In this document: piece by piece, positions 24,322 through 32,993 of the stretch | Layout: every line of letters begins with the position of its first letter | Numbering within the stretch: the stretch's first letter is position 1 | DNA from: an uncultured Collinsella sp. | GTDB taxonomy: Bacteria > Actinomycetota > Coriobacteriia > Coriobacteriales > Coriobacteriaceae | Length of the DNA stretch: 64,000 nt | Assembly: GCA_900757615.1 (NCBI GenBank) | Contig: CAAEON010000053.1 | Coordinates: 1 to 64,000, forward strand | Direction: 5' to 3' | Notes under the pieces: model-generated | What the model saw: only the letters and a program-made list of their open reading frames with translations | What the model was told of the DNA's origin: nothing | The model's database searches: none | Position numbers and translations under genes: made by a program

Positions 24322-26397
24322 ATGAGATTCTCGATTATTAGCGAGATCCCCGGCAGGACCCGTCTTCAATTGGCGGGTCCTGTGCCAGAGAGCGATCTCG
24401 ATGCACTTCTTAAGCTCGGCGGCGACATCGATGGCGTGCACAAGGTGCGCGTGTATGGCCGCATTGGCCAGATGGCGCTGGAGTACGACGAGCCGCGCCG
24501 CGCGAGCGTGCTCGACGCCTTGGGCGCACTCGATGCTCAAGCTATCGCCGATGCCAAGTCGGGCTACGTGATGCAACTCGAGCCGCGCAAGCACAAACTC
24601 GTTATGGACCTGGCGACACTCGTCGGCGCCCATTACGCACGTCGCTGGTTCTTGCCGACGCCTCTACGTGCGGTGTTTGTCGTGGCCGGTTACATGGCAT
24701 TTTTGCGCGCTGCCCTTCATGAGCTGGCGCAGCCACGCCTGACCGTTCCTGTGCTCGACGCTTCGGCCATCGGCATTTCGTTCGTCAAGCGTGATGTTGA
24801 CACCGCGGGCCAGACAATGTTCCTGCTCAACGTGGGCGAGCTGCTCGAGGACTACACCCGCGCCATGAGCGAAAACGAGCTCATCAACTCGCTGCTCGAT
24901 GTGCCCGACAAGGCGCAAAAGATCGTCGGCGACACCGAGGTAAGCGTTGCCGCGACCGAGCTTGAGCCCGGCGACTTGGTAGCCGTGCGCACCGGCATGT
25001 CCATCTGCATTGACGGCGTGGTCGAGCAGGGGAGCGCTATGGTCAACCAGGCGACCCTGACCGGCGAGCCGCTTGCCGTCGAGCGCAGCGTGGGCGACGA
25101 CGTGTTCGCCGGCACCGTCGTGGAGGACGGCAGTATCCTGGTGCGCGTGCGCGCCAACACGGCACAGACCAAGCTGCGCTCGATTGTCTCACTCGTGCAG
25201 ACGGCCGACTCGCTCAAGTCCGAGGGCCAGTCGCACATGGAAGACCTCGCCAACAAGATCGTCCCGTGGAACTTCCTGCTCGCGGGCCTTGTCGCTCTCA
25301 CCACGCGCAGCCTTATCAAGACCTCGGCGGCGCTGATGGTCGACTACTCGTGCGCACTCAAGCTCACGGGTTCCGTCGCCGTCATGACTGCCATGAGCGA
25401 TGCTGCCAAGATGGGCGTCATGGTCAAGGGCGCGAAGTACTTTGAGTCGTTTGCCAAGGCCGACACCATTGTGTTTGATAAGACCGGCACGCTCACCGAG
25501 GCGCAGCCGCGTCTTGCCTGCGTGCTCATCACCGACGGCTGGAGCGAGGACGAGGTCCTGCGCCTTTCTGCTTGCTTGGAGGAGCATTTCCCGCATCCGG
25601 TGGCGCGCGCCGTCGTCAACGCTGCTCGCGAGCGTGGGCTCGAGCACCGCGAGCGCCATGCCGCCGTCGAGTACATCGTGGCGCACGGCATCGCTTCCTC
25701 CATCGAAGGGCGTCGCGCGATTATCGGTTCGGCACACTTTGTGTTTGAGGATGAGGGCGCGCAGCTCGATTCCGACATTAAGGAGCGCATTGAGTCCCAG
25801 ATGCAGGGCCTGTCGCCGCTGTATCTGGCGGTCGACGGCACCGTTGTGGGCGTGCTCAGAATCGAGGATCCGCTCAAGCCCGGGGTCCGTGAGGCCATCG
25901 CCCACCTGCATGCGTTGGGCGTCAAGCACGTGGTCATGCTCACGGGCGATTCCGAGCGCACGGCCGAGCGCATTGCGCGAGAGGCAGGGGTCGACGAGTT
26001 TAAGGCCGAGCTGCTGCCCGAGGACAAGTACGCTTATGTGGAGCGGATTAAGCGCGAGGGGCGCCACGTTGCCATGGTGGGCGACGGCGTCAACGATTCA
26101 CCGGCGCTCGGTTTGGCCGACGTGGGCCTGGCGATGGGTGGCGGAAGCGATATCGCCAAGGAGGTCGCCGACATCATCCTGACCGACACGGATCTGGCCG
26201 CAATCGTGCGCCTGCGCCGCATGAGCCAGGGGCTTGTCGACCGTCTGACGAGTTCGTATTCCAAGGTGATGCTCACCAACTCGGCGCTGTTGGCATTGGG
26301 TATTACCGGCGCGATTACCCCGCAGGCATCGTCGCTGCTGCACAACGGCTCGACGATTGCCTACAGCCTGAGCAACTCAAAAGCGTACCTGCGTTAG
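24322..26397 (+). CDS. Heavy-metal P1B-type ATPase
   Basis: 691 residues. An N-terminal HMA-like ferredoxin fold lacks the usual CxxC (it starts RFSIISEIPGRTRLQL). Membrane helices, the TLTGEPLA actuator loop, the phosphorylation site D386-KTGTLT, a HP-type segment (EEHFPHPVARAV) and the hinge GDGVNDSPALGLADVG follow. The metal motif in helix 6 reads DYS-C344-AL instead of CPC. This variant occurs in a poorly defined group of P1B pumps, so the metal (iron, manganese, zinc or other) is unclear. The start ATG 24322 is 18 bases after the small protein, with only GCTCCCAGG upstream. A terminator hairpin follows at 26422-26461. Confidence 0.88.
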   Translation: MRFSIISEIPGRTRLQLAGPVPESDLDALLKLGGDIDGVHKVRVYGRIGQMALEYDEPRRASVLDALGALDAQAIADAKSGYVMQLEPRKHKLVMDLATLVGAHYARRWFLPTPLRAVFVVAGYMAFLRAALHELAQPRLTVPVLDASAIGISFVKRDVDTAGQTMFLLNVGELLEDYTRAMSENELINSLLDVPDKAQKIVGDTEVSVAATELEPGDLVAVRTGMSICIDGVVEQGSAMVNQATLTGEPLAVERSVGDDVFAGTVVEDGSILVRVRANTAQTKLRSIVSLVQTADSLKSEGQSHMEDLANKIVPWNFLLAGLVALTTRSLIKTSAALMVDYSCALKLTGSVAVMTAMSDAAKMGVMVKGAKYFESFAKADTIVFDKTGTLTEAQPRLACVLITDGWSEDEVLRLSACLEEHFPHPVARAVVNAARERGLEHRERHAAVEYIVAHGIASSIEGRRAIIGSAHFVFEDEGAQLDSDIKERIESQMQGLSPLYLAVDGTVVGVLRIEDPLKPGVREAIAHLHALGVKHVVMLTGDSERTAERIAREAGVDEFKAELLPEDKYAYVERIKREGRHVAMVGDGVNDSPALGLADVGLAMGGGSDIAKEVADIILTDTDLAAIVRLRRMSQGLVDRLTSSYSKVMLTNSALLALGITGAITPQASSLLHNGSTIAYSLSNSKAYLR

Positions 26398-26421
26398 CAG
26401 GCATGTTCGCCCACGTTATCT

Positions 26422-26462
26422 GGCCTGCGCCCGGACGGCTGTCGTCTGGGCGCAGGCCTTTT
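26422..26462 (+). terminator. Terminator after the P-type ATPase gene
   Basis: GGCCTGCGCCC and GGGCGCAGGCC arms with further pairing of GGACG/CGTCT, then TTTTG. A clear GC-rich hairpin 25 bases after the stop. Confidence 0.85.
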
Positions 26463-26466
26463 GCAT

Positions 26467-26515
26467 TTGAACATTTGCTAGCTTCTCTATATAGTGTTGC
26501 TAGCAAGGCTAGCAA
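26467..26515 (+). promoter_or_regulatory. Promoter and triple TTGCTAGC operator of the RelB/PIN operon
   Basis: TTGAAC (26467-26472), 17 bases, TATAGT (26490-26495). TTGCTAGC occurs at 26475-26482 between the boxes and again at 26497-26504, where it forms a palindrome with GCTAGCAA (26508-26515). This is the layout of autoregulated type II toxin-antitoxin operators. Confidence 0.7.
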
Positions 26516-26535
26516 TTGAAGGGAGCGAGATCGAC

Positions 26536-26889
26536 ATGGGTGCTGTTAGCGGCATGGCGCAGGTGAACGTTCGCGTGGATCGCCAGGTCAAGGACCATGC
26601 GGAGGAAGCGTTGCGGCTTTCGGGTGGGTCACTGCCCGAGCTCATCAAAAAGGTCGTGGCCAAGGTCGCGCAGGGTGGCGGGCAGTGCGAGGAAGTGCTT
26701 GCGGCCGTCGACGACCGGCAGCAGACCGTCGCGCCCGATACTCCGTTCGCCGCATCATGGGCGGCGGCAGACCGGCTTTATGCAGATATGGGCATCGCTA
26801 CGTCGCCCGTATCCGACGATCGCGATTGGGACACAATCTATTCCGAAGCCATGGACGAGCGCTATCGCCAAAAGGGGATGATCCTGTGA
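26536..26889 (+). CDS. RelB/DinJ-type antitoxin
   Basis: 117 residues. The N-terminal ribbon-helix-helix reads AQVNVRVDRQVKDHAEEALR with the typical V-N-V-R-V/D strand that contacts DNA; the C-terminal half is Gln/Asp-rich and ends in a short segment (SDDRDWDTIYSEAMDERY) likely to bind the toxin. ATG 26536 follows GAAGGGAG. Stop and toxin start overlap by four bases (GTGA). Expected to neutralise the PIN protein and, with it, bind the TTGCTAGC operator. Confidence 0.85.
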   Translation: MGAVSGMAQVNVRVDRQVKDHAEEALRLSGGSLPELIKKVVAKVAQGGGQCEEVLAAVDDRQQTVAPDTPFAASWAAADRLYADMGIATSPVSDDRDWDTIYSEAMDERYRQKGMIL

Positions 26890-27401
26890 GCGGAGCTCCC
26901 CTCAAAATAATGGTGGATGCCAACGTATGGGTTGATTCGTTTTGCGTCGACCATGCCGAGTCGCTTGCCGCGCGTGCGTTTATTGGGCAGGCGACGGAGG
27001 CGGGGGCATTGCTGTTCTTTCCGGTGCATATCGCCAAGGACGTACTGTATGTTGTACAGCACGAACTGAAGCGCAGCGTTCTTGCCGGCGGGGGAGCGCT
27101 CGATGAGGCATCTGCCCGCGCAATTGGCGATGCGGCGTTGGCGTTTATTCGGAACATGACCGAAAACGCCACGGCCGTGGGTGCAGATGCGTCGGACCTT
27201 TGGCTGGCCGACAAATACTTAGCGCTCCATCGCGATTACGAAGACAACTTGGTGCTCGCTGCGTGCAAGCGCGCGCAGGTCGATTACTTGGTGACCAACG
27301 ATCGCAAGCTGCTCGAACATGCCGATCTTGCAGCAAAGACCCCGCGCCAAATGATGCCGATTCTGGCTTTGGCCGAACGCGGCCGCGCGGCTATCGGTTG
27401 A
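26886..27401 (+). CDS. PIN-domain toxin
   Basis: 171 residues from GTG 26886. The N-terminal strand IMVDANVWVD holds the first catalytic aspartate and the following Asn/Asp of PIN ribonucleases; a mid-protein acidic stretch (DASDLWLADKYLA...DYEDNLVLAACKR) gives the other metal ligands, and VDYLVTND the last Asp. PIN toxins cut RNA (tRNA, rRNA or mRNA). The pairing of a PIN toxin with a RelB-type rather than VapB-type antitoxin is a mixed arrangement seen in several gut Actinobacteria. The target is unknown. Confidence 0.82.
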   Translation: MSGAPLKIMVDANVWVDSFCVDHAESLAARAFIGQATEAGALLFFPVHIAKDVLYVVQHELKRSVLAGGGALDEASARAIGDAALAFIRNMTENATAVGADASDLWLADKYLALHRDYEDNLVLAACKRAQVDYLVTNDRKLLEHADLAAKTPRQMMPILALAERGRAAIG

Positions 27402-27412
27402 CGCAACTGTTT

Positions 27413-27449
27413 GCGGGCCTCTTGGACGACGATACGCCAAGGGGCCCGC
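27413..27449. terminator. Hairpin between convergent genes
   Basis: GCGGGCCTCTTGG (27413-27425) pairs with 27437-27449 (one G-U). No T run on either side, so termination is possible but not certain. Confidence 0.45.
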
Positions 27450-27458
27450 GTCTGCTAT

Positions 27459-27893
27459 TTACAAAAGCTCGGCCTTGATGGCGGGACTTTCTAAGAGCTG
27501 CTCGGCCGCCTTTTCGTCGGAGCCGTCGAGTGCTGCCAGACTGCGGTAGACCCACTCGTTGACCTGGGTGTTCTTGACGCCTGCGGTCTGCATAAGGGTG
27601 CCTATCTCGCGGATTGCTGCGAGCAGATCGGCTTTGGGACCCGCGAGCTCGACCTCGATGCCGTGGTAGGCGGCCACGCCGCGGTTCTCACTCACGTGGT
27701 CGATAAAGCCCTCGACGGTCTCAAGCTGCTGGGCGAGAGCTGCATCATCGTCAGCGTCCAGCGCAACAAGGGCGTTCGAAACCGTGAGGGCGGGATGTCC
27801 GCAGGGGACAAAGCCTTCGATGACATCCATAGCTTCGGTAATGGTTGAGCCCAGGCCTGCGAGGGCATTGACGAGTTGCTGTTTGGTATCCAT
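27459..27893 (-). CDS. Hypothetical protein, 144 residues
   Basis: No family recognised. Soluble, acidic, Ala-rich and mainly helical by composition; no signal peptide or metal motif. Begins MDTKQQLVNALAGLGSTITE from ATG 27893 with GAAAGGACC upstream. It ends eight codons into a stretch of Leu/Ala/Glu (LLESPAIKAELL). Convergent with the PIN toxin gene and divergent from ssrA, so it appears monocistronic. Confidence 0.6.
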   Translation of the reverse strand: MDTKQQLVNALAGLGSTITEAMDVIEGFVPCGHPALTVSNALVALDADDDAALAQQLETVEGFIDHVSENRGVAAYHGIEVELAGPKADLLAAIREIGTLMQTAGVKNTQVNEWVYRSLAALDGSDEKAAEQLLESPAIKAELL

Positions 27894-28132
27894 AACGGTC
27901 CTTTCGACGGGTCAATTTTGCTTGGCGAAAATATACGTGAGGCGTTCGGTAGCAAAAGTGCGAAGTATGGTGCACATTGGGGTCTTCACAGCTCGTGCAT
28001 AGAACAGCTGTCTGCCTTTAGAACGTGGTAAGATAGCTATCCACGAGCGGGGTTCACCCCGCGTGTTCCTTGAAAAGTCGACGGTTATCGGATGTTTGCA
28101 GGCCCGATACCATCCAGACTTTCCCAATATTC
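27894..28132. other. Region between hypothetical gene and ssrA
   Basis: Contains a possible ssrA -10 box TAAGAT at 28029-28034 without a good -35, and presumably the promoter of the minus-strand gene. The segment from about 28040 to 28132 is probably the 5' leader removed from pre-tmRNA. Confidence 0.4.
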
Positions 28133-28496
28133 GGGGGCGACTGGTTTCGACACGATAGCTCTGAGAGAGGAAGCAAGCCGAGGTCTCCTCGCCTCGTTAA
28201 ACAGGGGTACCGTCAAATTGAATTGACAACAACTCTTCTTTTGAGCCTATGGCTCTCGCTGCTTAGTTTATAGCGGCGCGTCAACCCGGTGATTTCCCCG
28301 ACACCGGCGCGACGTCATGTTAGGGGAATGCTCCCACGCACGTAATCGGTATGGCGCGGGCTAAGACCGAACCGGTTGGGATGCCGCGAGCGTGTCGCTG
28401 CGCGCAAAGCGTCCGAGACTAAACCAGCGACTGAGCTTGGAGATGCCAATCAGGGGGCTTTCGTGGACCGGAGTTCGATTCTCCGCGCCTCCACCA
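28133..28496 (+). ncRNA. ssrA: tmRNA (transfer-messenger RNA)
   Basis: The 5' end GGGGGCGACTGG pairs with the 3' CGCCTCC followed by ACCA (28493-28496), forming the tRNA-like acceptor; the T arm is GGAGTTCGATTCTCC. The tag frame reads DNNSSFEPMALAA, codons 28225-28263, with stop TAG at 28264; the residue before D is uncertain. Pseudoknot-like GC stems fill the rest. It rescues stalled ribosomes and adds the degradation tag with SmpB. About 364 bases, normal. The 3' end is a common integration site, and related sequence occurs downstream. Confidence 0.95.
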
Positions 28497-28504
28497 TAAG
28501 TAAC

Positions 28505-28540
28505 AGGCAGGTAGAGAAGTGTTTCTACCTGCCTTTTTAT
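28505..28540 (+). terminator. ssrA terminator
   Basis: AGGCAGGTAGA (28505-28515) with 28524-28534, eight-base loop, then TTTTT. Nine bases after the CCA. Confidence 0.92.
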
Positions 28541-28550
28541 TGTTTACAGA

Positions 28551-28588
28551 TACCGCGGAGAATCGAACTCTGTGCAGGGCGCGAGCGT
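28551..28588 (-). repeat. att-like repeat, copy 1 (matches ssrA T-arm, inverted)
   Basis: 38 bases repeated at 28761-28798 with one difference. Bases 28554-28570 are the exact reverse complement of the ssrA T-arm end at 28471-28487. Confidence 0.7.
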
Positions 28589-28760
28589 TAAGCAAACGCG
28601 GAGCGTTTGTAGCGAGCGGGCGAGGACGCCGACAGGCGGCCGAAGCCGGTGCGTATTTGCGAAGCAAATACGCGGATTCTCCGCGCAAAGCCCCAACCCC
28701 ATATAGATGCGATGCCGATTGAGCTCCGGCTGTCCATGCCCCGCTTCAACGCAAGCCCCG

Positions 28761-28798
28761 TACCGCGGAGAATCGAACTCTGTGCAGGGCGCGGGCGT
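28761..28798 (-). repeat. att-like repeat, copy 2
   Basis: Direct copy of 28551-28588, offset 210 bases. Bases 28764-28780 match the ssrA T-arm in inverse orientation. Confidence 0.7.
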
Positions 28799-28825
28799 AA
28801 AGAAAACGCCTTGGCAACGCAGGCC

Positions 28826-28985
28826 GGGACATACTTTCCCAATGGTAGCCCAGGCGGAAAGCGTGTCCCGGAATCCGCGCTCAGACTGGGACGTAGTTTC
28901 CGGATGGCGCCTCAAGCGGAAAGCGCATCCCGGAATCTCGCCTCAAACTGGGATACACTTTCCGCTTCACCTGCCGCCTCAAAAA
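28826..28985 (+). repeat. 62-bp tandem repeat, about 2.6 copies
   Basis: GGGAC/T recurs at 28826, 28888 and 28950, and GCGGAAAGCG at 28854 and 28916, all at a period of 62 bases. Copies have diverged. It lies just before the patatin gene. Confidence 0.75.
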
Positions 28986-29050
28986 ACCCATGCGCTCGCC
29001 ATCTCAAAACTGGGTAGAAGAAAGCCAAAACGAAACAGCAGGAGGTCAAC

Positions 29051-29929
29051 ATGACTGCAGAAGATAAGGCAAAGAACGCTGGCAAAGTCGCGCTCGTTTT
29101 GGAGGGCGGTAGTTTTCGCGGGCAGTTTACCGCGGGCGTGCTTGACGTCCTCATGGAGGCCGGCGTCGAGATTCCGGCTGTCTACGGCGTATCGGCCGGC
29201 GCCCTCAACGGCGTGAACTACAAGTCGCACCAGATCGGTCGTGCCAACCGCATCAACCTGGCTTTCTGCAACGACAACCGCTTCATGGGTGCCGCATCGT
29301 TTGCGTCCACGGGCTCCATTGTGGGTTACGACTTTATCTTCAACGATGTCCAGGACCGCCTGGATCCCTTTGACAACGAGACGTTCGACGCGAGCTCCAT
29401 CGAGATGTACGCCGTCGCGACGGACATGCTCTTTGGAACCGCCGCGTACCTGCCGGTCAAAAGCGCCGTACTTGACCTCGACGCCGTGCGCGCATCGACG
29501 TCGCTGCCGCTGGTTACGCCGCCGGTCGAGATTGACGGGCACAAATACGTCGACGGCGGCGTAGCCGATTCGGTCCCCATCGAGCACGTGCTGGAGGAGA
29601 CGGGCTTCGATCGCGCGGTTGTTATTGTCACGCAGGACCGCTCATACGAGAAAAAGCCCTACGAGTTTATGCCCGCCGCGCGCGCCCGCTATGTCGACTA
29701 CCCCTACCTGCTCGAGGCTATCGAGACGCGCCACGACCGCTATAACCTCCAGCGCATGCATCTGTGGAAGTATGAGCGCGAGGGCCGCGCGCTGGTCGTT
29801 GCTCCGCAAAAGCCGGTCGAGGTCGGCCATGTCGAGCACGATTCGGCAAAGCTCCTCGACCTGTATATCCAGGGCCGTCAGGAGGCAAAGCGCCTGCTCG
29901 CGGAAATACAAGAGTTCGTTGAGCGCTAA
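29051..29929 (+). CDS. Patatin-like phospholipase family protein
   Basis: 292 residues. Oxyanion loop LEGGSFRGQF, nucleophile elbow GVSAG with S48, and a later DGGV motif carrying the catalytic Asp make a complete Ser-Asp dyad of the patatin/RssA-type hydrolases. The C-terminal part is close to the bacterial YjjU-like group (predicted cytosolic esterase or lipase). No signal peptide. ATG 29051 has AGGAGG at 29041-29046. Probably monocistronic; the rplM promoter follows. Substrate not known. Confidence 0.9.
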   Translation: MTAEDKAKNAGKVALVLEGGSFRGQFTAGVLDVLMEAGVEIPAVYGVSAGALNGVNYKSHQIGRANRINLAFCNDNRFMGAASFASTGSIVGYDFIFNDVQDRLDPFDNETFDASSIEMYAVATDMLFGTAAYLPVKSAVLDLDAVRASTSLPLVTPPVEIDGHKYVDGGVADSVPIEHVLEETGFDRAVVIVTQDRSYEKKPYEFMPAARARYVDYPYLLEAIETRHDRYNLQRMHLWKYEREGRALVVAPQKPVEVGHVEHDSAKLLDLYIQGRQEAKRLLAEIQEFVER

Positions 29930-30028
29930 CGACGGCGAACCCTCAAAAAATGGCAACAGCTAAAGAGCTGGAAAATCACGGCTCGTGGATGACATGTGCA
30001 GAAACTCTGGTCGGAGCCAAAATACCTG

Positions 30029-30056
30029 TTGACTCGTACGGCGAGCGGGGTAATAT
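30029..30056 (+). promoter_or_regulatory. Promoter of rplM-rpsI
   Basis: TTGACT (30029-30034), 16 bases, TAATAT (30051-30056), about 67 bases before the rplM start. Good agreement with a housekeeping promoter. Confidence 0.7.
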
Positions 30057-30122
30057 GGACGGGTTACTTGCAGAGCCCCGTGAATCTCTGTAACAACACG
30101 TACTGTACATGGAGGAGTCTAA

Positions 30123-30566
30123 GTGATTTCGAAATCGACTCACTACGCCAAGCAGGGCGAGGTCCAGCGCAACTGGGTTCTCGTCGACGCCGATGGTGCT
30201 GTCCTGGGCCGTCTTGCCACCCAGATCGCAATGATCCTGCGCGGTAAGAACAAGCCCCAGTTCACGCCCAACAGCGACTGCGGCGACTTCGTTGTCGTCA
30301 TCAACGCCGATAAGGTCCAGCTTACCGGTAACAAGGCCGACACGAAGACCTATTATCGCCACAGCGGCTACAACGGCGGCCTCAAGGCTGAGAGCTTCCG
30401 CCAGGCTATGGAGAAGCACCCGGAGAAGGTCATCGAGCGCGCCGTTCGCGGTATGCTGCCCAAGACCACCCTCGGCCGTGCCCAGATGACCAAGCTTAAG
30501 GTCTACGCTGGTGCCGAGCATCCGCATGCTGCCCAGAACCCCACGAAGATTGAGCTGGAGGCTTAA
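30123..30566 (+). CDS. rplM: 50S ribosomal protein L13
   Basis: 147 residues, normal length. GTG 30123 follows GGAGGAG. Family marks: WVLVDADGAVLGRLA, GDFVVVINADKVQLTGNK, YYRHSGYNGG and the conserved VRGMLPK segment. Binds 23S rRNA early in large-subunit assembly. Two bases separate its stop from the rpsI start, the usual L13-S9 pair. Confidence 0.98.
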   Translation: MISKSTHYAKQGEVQRNWVLVDADGAVLGRLATQIAMILRGKNKPQFTPNSDCGDFVVVINADKVQLTGNKADTKTYYRHSGYNGGLKAESFRQAMEKHPEKVIERAVRGMLPKTTLGRAQMTKLKVYAGAEHPHAAQNPTKIELEA

Positions 30567-30568
30567 AG

Positions 30569-30964
<396 letters not shown>

Positions 30965-30994
30965 GGTTTTATCTCCTTTCGAGATACAATGTAC

Positions 30995-31035
30995 AAGCGG
31001 GGCCTGCCGATTCCTCGGCGGGTCCCGCTTTTCTT
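30995..31035 (+). terminator. rplM-rpsI terminator
   Basis: Stem of 15 pairs (AGCGGGGCCTGCCGA with its partner, two G-U pairs), loop TTCC, then TTTTCTTTTT. Confidence 0.9.
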
Positions 31036-31087
31036 TTTCGACTAGGGTGGGCGGTTGCATATCGCCTACTAGGGAAGGAGCGATCCT

Positions 31088-32425
31088 ATGCCCCAGAACA
31101 TCTTCGGTACCGACGGCGTCCGTGGCGTCGCCAATGCCGACCTCTCGTGCGACCTCGCGTTTCGCCTGGGCCGCGCGGCGACCAAGTTCCTTGGTCCGGA
31201 CATCTGCATCGGCCGTGACACGCGTCTTTCGGGCACCATGCTCGAGAGTGCTCTGACCGCCGGCATCATGGCCGAGGGCGGCCGTCCGCACTGCTGCGGC
31301 GTCATCCCCACGCCGGCCGTGGCCCTGCTCACCGTTCAGAACGAGCTCGACGGCGGCATCGTCATCTCTGCTTCGCATAATCCGCCGGAGTTCAACGGCA
31401 TCAAGTTCTTTAGCCGCAAGGGCATGAAACTTCCCGACGCTGTCGAGGAAGAGATCAGCGCCTGGGTCATGTCCGAAGAAGCCATGGCTGCCGATACGCT
31501 GCCGACCGGTGCCGGCGTGGGCCACATCATTAAGATGAAGGATGCCCGCAAGGCATACGTCGACCACGCCATCGATACGCTTGATGGCCTGAGGCTCGAC
31601 GGCCTGGTCGTTGCCGTCGACTGCGGTCACGGTGCTTCCTGCCAGACTACGCCCGCCGCGCTGCAGCGCTTGGGTGCCACGGTCCATGCCATCAACACCG
31701 ATTACTGCGGCACTGACATTAATGTTGAGTGCGGCTCCACTCACCTCGAGCCCCTGCGCGAGCTCGTGCTGCGCACCCATGCTGACATCGGTCTGGCCCA
31801 CGACGGCGACGCCGACCGCGTGCTGTTCGTGGACAGCGAGGGCAACGAGATCGACGGTGACTACATCCTGGCTATCTGCGGTTCTGACCTTGCCGCTCGC
31901 GGCAAGCTCGCCAACTCCGAGATCGTCTCGACCGTCATGTGTAACCTGGGCTTCTCCATTGCTATGAAGGAGCAGGGCTTCGAGATGGTTCAGACCGCCG
32001 TGGGCGACCGCTACGTTCTGGAGCGCATGCTCGCGGACGGCGCCGTCATCGGCGGCGAACAGTCCGGCCACATCATCTTCCTGGAGCACAACACCACCGG
32101 TGACGGCCTGGTGACGGCTCTGCAGCTGCTGGCCGTGCTCAAGCGCACCGGTCGTACCCTCACCGATCTTGCCGGCATCATGAAGAAGTACCCGCAGGTA
32201 CTCGTCAACGTGCATTCCGACAACAAGGCTGGTCTGGACGATTGCCAGCCCATTTGGGACGCCGTTGCTGCTGCCGAGAAGGAGCTTGACGGCCGCGGCC
32301 GCATTCTGGTGCGTCCGAGCGGTACCGAGCCGCTGGTCCGCGTGATGGCCGAGGCCGAGACGCACGAGCTGACCCAGCGCGTTGTCGACGACATCGTCGA
32401 GGTTGTCAAGCGCGAACTTCCCTAA
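31088..32425 (+). CDS. glmM: Phosphoglucosamine mutase
   Basis: 445 residues, normal. Converts glucosamine-6-phosphate to glucosamine-1-phosphate for UDP-GlcNAc and cell wall synthesis. Visible: FGTDGVRG at the N-terminus, the phosphoserine loop ISASHNPPEFNG, the metal loop DGDADR and the C-terminal phosphate site RPSGTEPLVRVM. ATG 31088 follows GGGAAGGAGCG. nagB, which consumes the same substrate, lies 0.8 kb downstream. Confidence 0.97.
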   Translation: MPQNIFGTDGVRGVANADLSCDLAFRLGRAATKFLGPDICIGRDTRLSGTMLESALTAGIMAEGGRPHCCGVIPTPAVALLTVQNELDGGIVISASHNPPEFNGIKFFSRKGMKLPDAVEEEISAWVMSEEAMAADTLPTGAGVGHIIKMKDARKAYVDHAIDTLDGLRLDGLVVAVDCGHGASCQTTPAALQRLGATVHAINTDYCGTDINVECGSTHLEPLRELVLRTHADIGLAHDGDADRVLFVDSEGNEIDGDYILAICGSDLAARGKLANSEIVSTVMCNLGFSIAMKEQGFEMVQTAVGDRYVLERMLADGAVIGGEQSGHIIFLEHNTTGDGLVTALQLLAVLKRTGRTLTDLAGIMKKYPQVLVNVHSDNKAGLDDCQPIWDAVAAAEKELDGRGRILVRPSGTEPLVRVMAEAETHELTQRVVDDIVEVVKRELP

Positions 32426-32495
32426 TGGTCAAAAACGGGTGCCAAGTGGTAAACTGTTAAGGTTATTTGATTGATTGGTATGTCCGAGGGGGAGC

Positions 32496-32993
32496 ATGTT
32501 CACTAAAGTCCTAAGGTCTTTTGGTATGCGTGGTCGAGTCCTTACGCTGGATGCTCCCATCTCGGGCGTCGTCATTCCGCTCTCCGAGGTAAACGACCAG
32601 ACGTTTGCCACCGGCCTTTTGGGCCAGGGCGTGGCGATTCAGCCCACCGGAACGCGCGTGATTGCACCGGCTGATGCCAAGGTCGAGGCCATTTTTCCCA
32701 CGGGGCACGCCGTTGCGCTTAACACGGTCGATGGCCTGGACGTGCTCATCCACGTTGGTTTGGACACTGTTCAGCTCGAGGGCAAGCACTTTACCGTACA
32801 TGCGCAAGTGGGTGACATCGTCCATAAGGGCGATGTACTCATTGAGTTTGATCGCGAGGCAATTGCTGCCGAGGGCTACGATGTGACGGTTCCCATCTTG
32901 GTGTGCAACTCCGTTGAGTTCTCGAGCATCAAGGGCTCCGTTGGCGTGCATGTCGAAGAGATGGACCAACTCATCGTTGCTCGCGAGCGCTAG
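32496..32993 (+). CDS. PTS glucose-type EIIA component
   Basis: 165 residues, the length of stand-alone Crr-like EIIA. The APISGVVIPLSEVND segment opens the beta-sandwich; H71 (PTGHAV) and H86 (VLIHVGLDT) sit at the spacing of the E. coli Crr active-site histidines, H86 being the one phosphorylated by HPr. ATG 32496 has GGGGGAG upstream; the ATG at 32475 does not. As a free EIIA it could serve permeases that lack one, such as the EIICB at 59738-61348. It may also act in regulation. Confidence 0.92.
   Translation: MFTKVLRSFGMRGRVLTLDAPISGVVIPLSEVNDQTFATGLLGQGVAIQPTGTRVIAPADAKVEAIFPTGHAVALNTVDGLDVLIHVGLDTVQLEGKHFTVHAQVGDIVHKGDVLIEFDREAIAAEGYDVTVPILVCNSVEFSSIKGSVGVHVEEMDQLIVARER

Larger units (their letters stand above)
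28541..29050. other. Repeat-rich region downstream of ssrA
   Basis: About 500 bases with the two att-like repeats, a third partial match (CGCGGATTCTCCGCG near 28675), and the 62-bp tandem array. No integrase or credible coding region. It looks like the scar of former integrations at ssrA. Confidence 0.6.

Noticed and set aside
28551..28985. CRISPR array
   Set aside because: Repeats are two or three, of unequal length and with 62- or 210-base periods; no spacer pattern and no cas genes in the window.
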